Shown in pieces: positions 37,401-47,216 of a stretch of 64,000 nt of DNA. The notes beneath the pieces are model-generated. The model was not told the DNA's origin. It worked only from the letters and a program-made list of their open reading frames with translations, and ran no database searches. Numbering within the stretch: position 1 is the first letter of the stretch; every line of letters begins with the position of its first letter. The translations under genes and the position numbers were made by a program. Source of the DNA: Perilla frutescens (taxonomy: Eukaryota; Streptophyta; Magnoliopsida; Lamiales; Lamiaceae); assembly GCA_026008535.1 (NCBI GenBank), contig BRKX01000007.1, forward strand, positions 7,897,001 through 7,961,000, given 5' to 3'.

Positions 37401-38241
37401 AAAAAAGGACAAAAAGATTTTGATAAAATGCAAAAACGACCGGGATCCCGATGTAGTGACCGATCGGATTTTCGATCGGGTTTCCGATCGTGAACCGATC
37501 GGGTCGGACTTCGGGATCCCGACTACAAAATCAAAAAATGTAGCAATAATTAGGATTGTGCTAATTTCCAACTTCAATTAGTAAAGATGTCAACTTGCAC
37601 ATCTCATTATAACTTAGGAAATATTAAAAACCATCCAAGTGCCCAATCTAAGGCAACACAGACGTCTAGATCCAAACTAGAATGAATATCATCCTTGAAC
37701 TAATATATGGAGGTATTTTGTAGAAGAGTAGACGTATAGATGTAAAGACTTAATCATCAAATAAAATCCAACACTTGTGCAATTTCAATGTATTTAACCA
37801 TTTTTATTCGAGTATCACATATAAAACATTGAGCATTAGAGTGTAAAAAATAAAAAAGGACAAAAAGATTTTGATAAAATGCAAACACGACCGGGATCCC
37901 GATGTAGTGACCGATCGGATTTTCGATCGGGTTTCCGATCGTGAACCGATCGGGTCGGACTTCGGGATCCCGACTACAAAATCAAAAAAATGTAGCAAAA
38001 ATTAGGATTGTGCTAATTTCCAACTTCAATTAGTAAAGATGTCAAACTAGAATGAAAAAAAACTAGGATTTGTGAGCGGAACTACAATCGTGTCACGATC
38101 GGTCTTAATAACGGGATCCAGATCCAAACAAAAAAAATTAAGAAACAAAATAAAAAAAAGAAAGAAAAAAGAGAATTACATTCCATACTTAGACATCCTT
38201 CTTGAAAATCAAGCAATTTTAATAATTAAATTGAGGCTAAC
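34421..38241 (-). other. Giant intron 1 of DUF1985-ULP1 copy 1
   Basis: It connects a short first exon (38280-38242) to the exon at 34418. It is about 3.8 kb against about 640 bp for the matching intron of copy 2, and most of the difference is the tandem array at 34577-38045. Outside the array, 34450-34570 and 38085-38115 also carry the motif. Confidence 0.65.
34577..38045. repeat. Tandem array of a 450 bp repeat, 8 copies
   Basis: Unit starts (GACGTATAGATGTAAAGAC) fall at 34577, 35027, 35478, 35929, 36378, 36829, 37280 and 37731. Spacing is 449-451 bp and the last copy is cut at about 38045. Copies are nearly identical; one carries a 2 bp deletion and a few have single changes. Each unit contains about 85 bp with several CGGGATC/CGATCGGG sites (for example 35184-35270) in an otherwise AT-rich sequence. 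The 74-codon frames inside the units are chance ORFs. Confidence 0.95.
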
Positions 38242-38280
38242 ATCTTCGTTATATTGTTGTTGCAGACTTGTAGACGCCAT
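38242..38280 (-). other. Likely first coding exon of DUF1985-ULP1 copy 1
   Basis: The minus strand reads ATGGCGTCTACAAGTCTG... to GAAGAT, followed by a GTTAGC donor: 13 codons, phase 0. Copy 2 starts ATGGCGTCCCACAGTAG... and ends GAAGAG before GTTAGT, so the two first exons are homologous. The frameshift in the next exon means a protein started here would stop early. Confidence 0.65.
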
Positions 38281-38989
38281 ACTTGTAGTAACTTCGCCTG
38301 GCTCACGATCGGCCCCTTCGTCGGGATGGCAGGAAATCCTAAAAAACAATTTTTTTTAAGAAAGTGATTGATGATTGTTCACGTGTGTTTTTGTGTTTAA
38401 AAGGAGTTAAAAAAAGAAAAATTATGATTCTTTCGCAAAAGGATAAGAAGAAGAGAATCACGTTGAAAATACAAAAGGCTGACAAAGGGGCCCACATCCG
38501 AATCTGCGTGCCCATGTAATCCAAATTTTTTTTGAAAATATTCAAAAATTCTAAACGCCTACAATCAAGGCGCACGTTGATAATTACAAATTAATTAATT
38601 CTATATAATTTAGGAGATGAAATTCGGCTATATCCCGAACGTCAACATGTCGGCGTTTCAGAAACGATCGGGATCTCGAACGTGATGTCAAAAGAATTAC
38701 CCTAAATTCGGCCATATCCCGAACGTTAACACGTCGGCATTTATGAACCGATCGGAATATCGATCGTCATATCAATGGGATTACCCTAAACTATGAAATG
38801 TTATGGTATATATGTATAATAATAATTATTATTACGTGAAGTCTTTAAAAGGTAGGGAATATATTCCATTTAGTATGCATTTATTTGTCCATATGCGCGA
38901 TCTTATATCGGCAGTTACTCCATTGAAGCTCAAATTAAAGCTCTAATTCGCTCCCAACAATTTCATCCCTTTCTCAAGTTCACCCACAA
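38281..38989. promoter_or_regulatory. Divergent promoter region with an 80 bp tandem duplication
   Basis: This lies between the minus-strand ULP1 copy 1 start and the plus-strand Myb-like copy 2 start. A stretch beginning TTCGGCTATATCCCGAACGT (about 38626) and ending ATTACCCTAAA is repeated from about 38707 to 38793 with changes. Both halves hold the motif. Both flanking genes could be driven from here. Confidence 0.55.
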
Positions 38990-39550
38990 ATGGCGCCACC
39001 TCAAGAAGCATATTTCTACGACTCACAGTGGACGGAGAGGCTTGAAGCCCGTGTGGTGAACGAGCTACTCCAAAAAAAGGAGGCCAGAGTGTGGGTGGTC
39101 GGCTTCGAGGACAATAACACGGCCATTTCCAATGTTCGTACGATCGTCAATGAAGAATTCTCTAAAGAATATGGTATCGAGTGGTACACGGCGCATGTCG
39201 AAATGCTCGCGACGCGATATGAGACTTTGAAGCTTTTGTGGGACTACACTCCGACCGAGTTTCATTGGAGTCGCAAGAACAACAAGTTCTATGCGCCGGA
39301 AGATACATGGATACGTTTTGAAGAGGTTCACTACCTATAATGAGACTGCTCTCCAGTTAATCGCAAAGAGGTTAAATATCACAATAATTTCTCGTTGACT
39401 ATGCAGATGAATCCGTTGACGACCGTCTATCGAGACAACGGTGAGCCGCACTACCTGGCCTTGACGAACTTGTTTGAGACCGGCGAGACGCCCATCATTC
39501 CTGACGATGACCTCAATCTTTTTCAGGCAAGCGAGAGCGACACTGATTGA
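38990..39550 (+). CDS. Myb/SANT-like DNA-binding protein of the MULE, copy 2 (159 aa)
   Basis: Exons are 38990-39325 and 39407-39550 (GT/AG, phase 0; 159 codons plus stop). Features matching copy 1 at 26503: FYDSQWTERLEARVVNELL near the N-terminus, EYGIEWYTAHVEMLATRYET in the middle, EDTWIRFEE before the intron, and NLFETGETPIIPDDD after it. The spacing fits a plant Myb/SANT-like domain. Sequence identity to copy 1 is low although gene structure is kept, so the paralogs are old or fast-evolving, and may recognise different sites. Nuclear DNA binding is inferred. It heads module 2 of the element, upstream of the B3-like gene. Confidence 0.68.
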
Positions 39551-40662
39551 AGCGATGTATTTGAATTAAATGTGTATGTTCTTGCGATGGCTTTTAATGT
39601 AATAATGTTTATGTTCTTAATTTTTTCAGGTTTTTCAGAATGAGTTGTGCACTAATATGTAGTTTATAATGTTAATTCTAATATTGGGTGTGAGTGACTG
39701 CTACGTTTCAATCCAGTGTTAATTGCTATTCAGATCAGCATATTCTAAATTATAATTAAGCGTAGAATTTAGTAAGGATAGAGTAGTAATATTAATACAT
39801 ATCATTCAAGTTAAATATTAATTTCTCTTTTATAATTGTCATGTACTACGGCGATTCATGCCAACCATCCAAGTATTTGTATATATGTAGACATATAATT
39901 AGGTTTTACTATTTGATCTAATTTCTTGAAATAAACACCCAAAATTTCGTCCAATCTACATAAATTTGATCCAACCCAAAGTTAGAGATGAAATTTGAAT
40001 TAGAGTAGTTCACCCATCTCCCATTTTTATCGGGAAATATCATTACTATTACTCAAACAAGCATGAAAGGTATGCTTGTATATTCGTCGATAGGTCAAAT
40101 CGATTCAATTGTTTTTTTAAAATTTGTTGTCGTTTTCTAGTAAATCACATAGAAGGTGTGTACAGAAATATAAAAAGTTGATGTGAATGCGCATGGTGTG
40201 TTGACTCAACAAGTACAACTTTATTGGTAATAAAAAAGAGACTTACAAATGGGGCCCACAGCTGATTAGCAAGGATAAACGTATCGAAAATGATCTTCAA
40301 CGTGATCGGACGACGATCGGTAGACGATCGTTAATGAATATCGAAGTTATCGGGATTTACTCTAGACTTGTTGGGTTTTGGGGCCCATATCTGATTAGCA
40401 GGACAATAATCAGAACAAAAGTATCGGAAAATGATCTCCAACGGGATTGTAGAAGATCGGGATTCGATCGTGAAGCGATCAGAATTTAAGTTACTTTTTT
40501 AGGTCTTCGTCCCTTTTTGTGTAATTATTTGTCTATATAAATGTCTCTTTCTGTAAAGTTGGCTCACATATCTTCAATTCCTTCTTCATCTTGTATTTTC
40601 ACAGGACATATCTGCAATTCTTTCTTCATCTTGTATTCTTGCAAGAAACTGCTAAAAAAACA
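39551..40662. promoter_or_regulatory. Upstream region of the B3-like gene with tandem duplications
   Basis: There is no gene. A block starting GGGGCCCACAGCTGATTAGCA (about 40252) recurs as GGGGCCCATATCTGATTAGCA (about 40381), each followed by motif-bearing sequence (ATCGGAAAATGATCTCCAACGGGATT type). A smaller duplication of TCTTTCTTCATCTTGTATT-like sequence lies at 40578-40642 just before the ATG. Confidence 0.55.
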
Positions 40663-41227
40663 ATGGAGCCAGTAAATGATCCAACTTCATACAGAGGTCC
40701 CCGATTTCCTAGAGGTATGAAATATCGAATTGATGGATTTGAATGTAATGCGAAATATTTTTTAACGAAGCTTACTTTTTTTTTTCAAATTTCAGTTTAT
40801 GGGCGTTATGTTGAAGTAGAGTGCCACTCGAGTGAATATCGTAGGCGAGTGGTAAATTCACCAACTATAATTTAGTAATCGGGTATTTGATGATTACCTA
40901 ACTGTGTTGATTATCTTTCTTTATACTTTGTAGTATTTGCCCACGAATGCTAGGGAGATATTTGGAGTGGAGTCAAGATCGATTAAAATGAGAACTTGGA
41001 AGGGATTCCAAGAATGGGACGTTGAATACGAACACCGCCTGATTGAATCAAAGAAAAAAGAGGTGCCAACTACCCTGATTCGACTTAATAAAGGGTGGGA
41101 TGATATTGTTGAGTTTCTACAAATTAAGCGCGGAGATGTTCTCAGATTTGAAAAATACCACGGAATAACAACTAGTCAAGATATTTACATTGTTCGTGTT
41201 ACTCCAATGGTTAAGATTGAGGATTGA
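40663..41227 (+). CDS. B3-like DNA-binding protein carried by the MULE (160 aa)
   Basis: Exons are 40663-40851 and 40934-41227 (GT/AG, phase 0; 160 codons plus stop). The ATG at 40663 (MEPVND) is preferred over an upstream in-frame near-start. The second exon has the hallmarks of a plant B3 fold: YLPTNAREIFG, then TWKGFQEWDVEY, then LNKGWDDIVEFLQIKRGDVL followed by RFE. B3 domains insert into the major groove and are plant-specific. It occupies the place that MURA has in module 1: downstream of a Myb-like gene and convergent with a DUF1985-ULP1 gene. An in-frame TTTCAG at 40790-40795 could end a 51-base intron, but that is too short to be likely. The B3 call is by pattern only. Confidence 0.6.
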
Positions 41228-41624
41228 AGCGCTTTTCTTGTAAAACTATTGTAATTGTGTAATTAAATTAATGTTATTATGCATTTAAAGTTTGCGATTG
41301 TGTGTCATCGGGATTTAATTTACTATCGGGTATCGTTTCTTTTTATAATCGCGGTTCAATTACAAAAAAATCAAGTTTTCATATACATAAGGATCGTGAT
41401 ATACCTTTATCGGGTTTCATATCTATCATCGGGAAACCGATGGTGAAACCGATCGTGAAACCGAACGTGACTACCAATATCGGGTTTCACTTTTTTTGAT
41501 AGGGATTCAAACTCCGATCGGGATCCCGTTCGTAAAAAATTATAAATAGTAAAAAAACTTCAAATCACCGAATTAACAGCATAATGTAATTAATAAAATA
41601 TTTTAAAACAAACATTAACAAAAA
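41228..41624. promoter_or_regulatory. Convergent 3' spacer of module 2, motif-rich
   Basis: Between the B3-like stop and the ULP1 copy 2 stop, with repeated ATCGGGTTTC, ATCGTGAAACCGA and CCGATCGGGATCCCG sites at 41305-41531. There is no ORF of interest. Confidence 0.6.
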
Positions 41625-44600
41625 TTATGCCTTCTCACGACATAAATCAAATGCTCTAACTGCTATCTGATGTCGATATGCCTTAACATTGGCTGCTTTA
41701 TTGCCCCATTCAATAGAAGGTGTGCCAGTGATAAGTCGATCAACATACATACATGCATAGGGCCCACAACTATTGCTGTCCTTTTGCTTAAATTGATCTT
41801 GGGAGGCGGCGAAAGTAAGTCTGAAATTTGCATGCAAGGGTGTTCGCACATTAAAAACATTTCGCTCCCAATACTTACCCGAGATAAGCAGTCGGGGCAA
41901 CAACTTAAGAAATGGTCTGAGTTGAATCTCCCTTAGGTCAATATCTTCCTTGCTTAGCTTGTATAACATTGAGTCGTACACCTCAAACCGCCAGCTGGTA
42001 GGACGGACAAATACCGTCACCCAATGTGCATTGATATTGCAAACAAATATGAGCTACATTGAACAAAAAATACACGATTGATTAGAATATTTTAAAATAA
42101 TTAATATTTCATTTTACAATCAAATTCTTACATTTCTGGCATCCCACCAGGATCGACCCCCTTCTCGATCTTTTTCTACCACCGTAGCAAGTAAACCAAA
42201 TGGAGGTTCCCACCAGTAATAATCATCTTGCCCACGGTGGCGCCTAGGAGAATCTGGCTTATCAAACCTACCCGAACGCCATTCTGTCTGGAGAGCAATC
42301 TATTGAATACAATATAAATAAATAAAGAGTTTAGAGTTGATTATACTTCATAGAGTAAAAATTAAAAGTTAACAAGCTACAATAAAACTTACGAAGAATC
42401 CAGTATCCATAATGCGCGTGTTCTCTGCAGTGACTCCATGGAGTAATGAATCTCCTTTTTCCAATTGGTTTCTCATAGAATCCAAAAACATATCAACCCC
42501 CTGTATTCAAAGTTTTTAAGTAATAAAAAATAAAAATATTGTAAATAATCAATATTTACTTACCTGGGCAGTCATATCACACTTCATGGATTCAAGGCGC
42601 TCGAAAAACTGTTGTGCTAGTGGGAAGTCACTCTTGCGATGGTAGACCTGGGAACTTTTCGGACCCTTACGCCAATCCTTGTAAGCAGCGAGAGTTGCTT
42701 CCTTCGAACGGGATTCTACAAATGCAGAACTCTCTTCAACTTGTTTCCCTTTCGAACTGCAAGGCATTACAGGTGGACTTGTCTGGACCTCTTCAAAAAC
42801 CACTCCAGGGCCAAAACATACACCCTGAGCAAATAAGAAAGATAATAAATCCCGATCGTTAGTAATCTTGAATACCCGATCGTGTTTTGGATCAGGATAC
42901 AGATCATTATTTTGGATCGGGATCCCGATCATGATTTAGATCGGGATCCCGATCGTGCTTTGGTATCGTGATTTTCGATCGGAAATCCAATCGTGATTTT
43001 GGATCGGGATCCCGATCATGATTTCGGATCGGGATTCAGATCGTGATTTGGTTTCGTGATTTTGAATCGGGAACCCAATCGTGATTTTGGATCGTGATTT
43101 TGTATCGGGATCACGATCGTGATTTTGGATCGGGATTCACAAATGCGAAAGATAAGAAATAGATGATTCAAATTTAACATAAATACCTGGTCAGGTTCTA
43201 GATGTGGGAATTCTAGATGCTCGGAAAATTGCGAGCCATAGGTATGGTAAGGTTCTAGATGCTCGGTAAATTGCGGCACATATGCATGGTCAAGTTCTTG
43301 ATGTGGGATTCCTACATGCTGGGATAATTGCGGGCCATAGGCATGGCTGTGTGGAGACCCGATTATTCCCTGAAGCTCAACATCCTTTCGAGGTGCATCT
43401 CTAGGTCGAGACCCTCGACTACCCTCAATCTGTCCAGACCCTCGACTTCCCTCCACCTGTAGAGACCTTCTAGGGAGGTCTTTTTCTCGATGACTGCCTT
43501 CTACATGCACAGACCTTCGAGAGGGCTGAGAGCATTCCTCCTGATCATGTTCCGGCGGTGGACCCTCATTACTTCTTGATCGTTGTGAACGTGGATGCTT
43601 CGAACCATGCCAAAGGGATTTAATGTACTCTTTAATGTCTGGCAGCAATGCATCCTTAAGGCCAGGTACAAACTCGCGTTTCATCGCGACCAATATATCG
43701 GGAAGCAAGGCCTCTTTGAGCTTGGACACTAGACCTTGGTGACGATCACGTCTACTCCGATGGTGATCACTTCTGCCACTCGAAGAGGATGATCTAGTCT
43801 CTCGAGTGCGCTTTCCCTTTTCCCGCCTCGACTCTCTGGCATCCTCACGCTCGTGCTCTTCAGAATCATGCTGAGACTCAGGCTCAGGCGCACGCTGAGG
43901 AGCTTGCTTTTTTATCTTTCGAGATTCGGAGCGTGGACGTGAAGGTCCCTCGCCTGTCAAAGATTTCTTCAGGTTAAACGGGGCAGGGAATCTAACACCA
44001 AGGGGGTTAGATCCTTGAGTGCTAATCCAATAATCACGTTCATCTTCATCATCCTCCAACGCCAACGTTTCCTGACACTCGTGCTGCAATCCATTTAAAT
44101 TTGTGTGATGGCCATAATCAATTTAAAAGCATAAAATGATAACTCTTTAATCATGTTTACCTCCTCAGCTAGAAAACCATGAAAATCATCGATCTTTGGC
44201 GTACACATGAGCCACCGCGCCAGTCGAGGCAATGCATTCGGATTAATCTTTACAGCAGCATTCCTAGCTAGATCTGGTATGGCCTCAAACGCCCAAACCT
44301 GTAATAATAATGATTATGCAATTAAGTGTATTGAGAAATTTAGAACCTAAATAAACATAAATATAACAAAATAAGAGCTATATATACCTGTAAAGCCCAC
44401 ACAGGGCCGTAAAAATGATAACTCTTTTTCAGCTTGCTCCTTATGGAAGGCAATAGTGAGACGTAGTGCCTTAGTACTGTGTAGGTGTAGGACCCCCAAG
44501 GAAATCTATTCCACTCGTCCAGATTATCCACTAACACCCAAGCAAAGGACTCCACGACTCTATGATCGTCGTATCCAAGTGCAAAATAATAGAGGACTAA

Positions 44601-45777
44601 TATATTAGCCACCTTCAGATAGTCATCATGATTGGCATCCACAACTCCGTCGTTGAACCTCTTCAACAAATCCATGATCCTTGGCTTCTCATTTCTAGGA
44701 CAAAATCGTGTGAATACCCCAATTTCACTTGTGTCATATTCCACGTTTGGATCAAAATGTGAAGACCCGAACTGTAATCCCGTTACTAGAGCATACTCGG
44801 GATATGAAAAACGAATAGTGTTTCCACCAATATTAAACCACAACTCATGGTTCGGAGCACCAACCAACCTGATCTCACGAGCCATCAATGCATGGAGTGC
44901 TCGTCCGCTAGTCCGTGAATCCTTCCAACTCAAAAATTGGGCAAAACACCCCGACTGAAACCTATTCCGTAGATCGACTCCCCCGATTGTCGACAACCGT
45001 TCTCTTATTTTCTGTACATATTTAGCCTTGTAGTAAAGGCTAATCGTCCTATAGGAGGACTGTAGCTCTACCCTCACCCAATCATAACCAAGCTGCACGA
45101 AAAAAAAAGAAGAAAGAATTTCAGAACTTATTTCAAAATGTTTGCCTATATCCGGAAGATTTTTAATCGCAATCGGTACACGACGGCGATATAATAATTA
45201 CCCTAACGGGAATTATTCACGCATTCACGATAAAGTATTATTACGTCGATAATGCACTCCATCGGGATTCATCGATTTTTCTACTAATTAGCATGAACAA
45301 TGAGTAATTAAAAATAAAACACAACATTGATGTATCATTTATCCAGATAATAATAATTCACTGTTGTCCGCATTCACGTTCAATAAACCGAAAATTCAGA
45401 AATAACATAAAAAATACGATTCAATAGTTTGCGATCGGAATACGATCGAGAAGATATCGGGATTTAGACATATCGTGATTCTAGCGTTAATCCGTCATCC
45501 GCTAGGGCTATCGGGATTCGTCGAAATTTCACCTTATGGAAGGCAATTAATTAAAACTAATTAGGCCTATCGGGATTCTATCTAATTGGCAGAGTTATTC
45601 TCTATACAATTAAACAATAATCCAATCAACAATTACACAAAATTTCACATCCTAACTATCGGCATTCACAGAAAATTCAACTTCTACTACAGAGGAAATA
45701 AATTGTCAAAAACCAGATCGGTATCGAGTACTAACCTCTTCACTACCGTGGGACTCTTCACTACTGTGGGACGCCAT
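41625..45777 (-). CDS. DUF1985-ULP1 cysteine protease-like protein, copy 2, intact (915 aa)
   Basis: Eight minus-strand exons with GT/AG borders keep one open frame of 916 codons: 45777-45736, 45092-44388, 44298-44161, 44083-43187, 42824-42564, 42500-42393, 42299-42132 and 42053-41625. After a 14-residue Ser/Glu-rich start comes DUF1985 (about 50-235; FQSGCFAQFLSW, EYALVTGLQFG, YHFYGPVWALQ). A long charged linker follows, with an RSSSSSGRSDHHRSRRDRHQ stretch and degenerate repeats (FSEHLE, FTEHLE). The C-terminal C48/ULP1 peptidase has H783 (NAHW), D800 (VYDS), Q863 and C869 (SNSCGPYAC), the full ULP1 catalytic set. The family cleaves SUMO or SUMO precursors in the nucleus. The DUF1985-ULP1 pairing is common in plant MULEs (KAONASHI type). 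Whether it deSUMOylates silencing factors is inference. It appears functional. Confidence 0.9.
42840..43145. promoter_or_regulatory. Motif cluster in intron 4 of DUF1985-ULP1 copy 2
   Basis: The perfect 16 bp palindrome GATCGGGATCCCGATC occurs three times (42915-42930, 42939-42954, 43002-43017) among many half-sites and ATCGTGATTTTGGATCGGGA-like repeats. The adjoining exons are almost free of the motif. Confidence 0.85.
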
Positions 45778-46282
45778 TGTTGGCAACGTGGAGCTTTAGA
45801 CCGCCGATCGTTGCCCCGACGAGAATTGAAACCCGATAGAGCGCAGAAAATGCTATTCCGACCGTTTTGGGTTGAGAACTAGTAAATTTTGGGATTTAGA
45901 CGGATAGGGATTTAGATGGATATGATTGAGTGAAGGAGTTGGAGGGAGAGTCTCAGTAATAAATGGGTAATTAATTAGATTTAGGTATTTTTATGAGAGA
46001 TATACAAATAAAATAGTGGAGATAATGGGTCAAAACACGTCGTACGTGGTCTTGGAAGTTGAAAAAGTACCTTCCAGATTCCCACGCTATCTCCCGCTCG
46101 CACGTAAGGAAAATCACGAAATATCTATTCAATGGATATTCATGCAGTGTGAATCCCGATAAAAAATACGAATTAAATCACGACTGAATCACGGTCGAAT
46201 ATAGAAACCCGACTATATTTTAGGTATGAATAAATCCCTACACATGAATCACGATCGATTATCGATCGAAATTACGCTAGGA
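45778..46282 (-). promoter_or_regulatory. Upstream region of DUF1985-ULP1 copy 2
   Basis: DNA between the start codon and the right TIR. No other gene is visible. Motif sites resume from about 46130 (ATCCCGATAA, CACGATCGATT) and continue into the TIR, which may serve as promoter. Confidence 0.45.
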
Positions 46283-46769
46283 TTTCAAGAATCCCGATAT
46301 ATAAAACCCGATGCAATACCGATGGTTTAACGATGAAAATTGCGAAAGGATTCCAAGAATCCCGATAGATAAAACTCGAGGAAACCCCGATCAGTTAACG
46401 ATCAAATTACGATAGGATTTCAGAAATCCCGATAAAAAAACCCGTTGAAATCACGATTGTTTACCGATCAAATTACTATAGATAAGCAGAAAACCCGATA
46501 TACAAAACTCGATCGTGGTTTTATAGAACCACGATCGACTTTAATGCACGTGTGCTGTGTTGTTGAGATATTACTTTTGAAATTAAATGCTTCCTACTCC
46601 CTTGGAAATATGCAAAAAGCCTTCCACAATTCTTACATGTATGGGGTCCACGTCCTTTCACATTGAAAAATGAAAAAGCAGGGTTATAAGAGTAAAATTG
46701 GGTATTTATTGGATGCTTTCCTTATAGTGGGTAAAAGGGGATTTTGGGTGATAAAAATGGGTAGTTTAA
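46283..46769 (-). repeat. Right terminal inverted repeat of the giant MULE
   Basis: This is the inverted match of 25676-26155. The reverse complement starts AAACTACCCATTTTTATCAC and continues through GTGCATTAAAGTCGATCGTG to ATCGTTAAACCATCGGTATT. Differences are mostly single bases. Confidence 0.9.
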
Positions 46770-46789
46770 TTTCCAACTCTAATTTTTAC

Positions 46790-47184
46790 CCTTTCCGGAA
46801 TAATGGCAAAGTATATTCTAGCTTTTCCATTTTATTTCAATAAGAAAAAAATAATGTACTAGTCTTCAATTGTGTTATAATAGTCGGATCACTAATCAAA
46901 TTAATCTCCCTAGTGATAGGTGACTTGGTTGATAGAATCTATACTAATATAAAAAGTGTGTTATCTTACAATTTTGAGTTTACCTATTTTATCCCTATCA
47001 TATACTATATTTAAGGGCAATTATGTAATATAATATAATTATAAATATTAATAATTTATTTTAATGTAAATTAATTATATATCTTGGTAGATTTTTAACG
47101 ATTTTGGATTCTTATTATGGTAAACCCCTAAGGACGTTGACTAATGTTAACCTTTTGCATGAATTAATTGATAATACATTTAAC

Positions 47185-47216
<32 letters not shown>

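Larger units (their letters stand above)
25666..46779. mobile_element. Giant autonomous-type Mutator-like element (21.1 kb)
   Basis: It is bounded by the 10 bp direct repeat TAATTTTTAC (25656-25665, 46780-46789) and by long terminal inverted repeats. It carries six gene models in two modules: Myb/SANT-like (+), MURA (+), DUF1985-ULP1 (-); then Myb/SANT-like (+), B3-like (+), DUF1985-ULP1 (-). A CGGGAT/CGTGAT motif is dense in non-coding DNA across the whole interval and drops off outside the target duplications. MURA and the second ULP1 gene look intact, so the element may be active or recently active. Carriage of ULP1-like genes recalls the KAONASHI (KI) MULEs of Arabidopsis; motif-rich non-coding DNA recalls VANDAL MULEs. 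Confidence 0.92.

Noticed and set aside
35100..37998. Repeated 74-codon minus-strand frames (MKLEIST...)
   Set aside because: They recur only because the 450 bp DNA unit is tandemly repeated; they lack splice context or a family pattern and lie in an intron.
34577..38045. Repeat array considered as a CRISPR-like array or centromeric satellite
   Set aside because: Units are about 450 bp with no short repeat-spacer pattern, and they lie within a MULE intron with only eight copies in plant DNA.
40745..40795. 51-base intron inside the first exon of the B3-like gene
   Set aside because: The sequence has GT and TTTCAG ends but is shorter than usual plant introns, and the frame is open without splicing.
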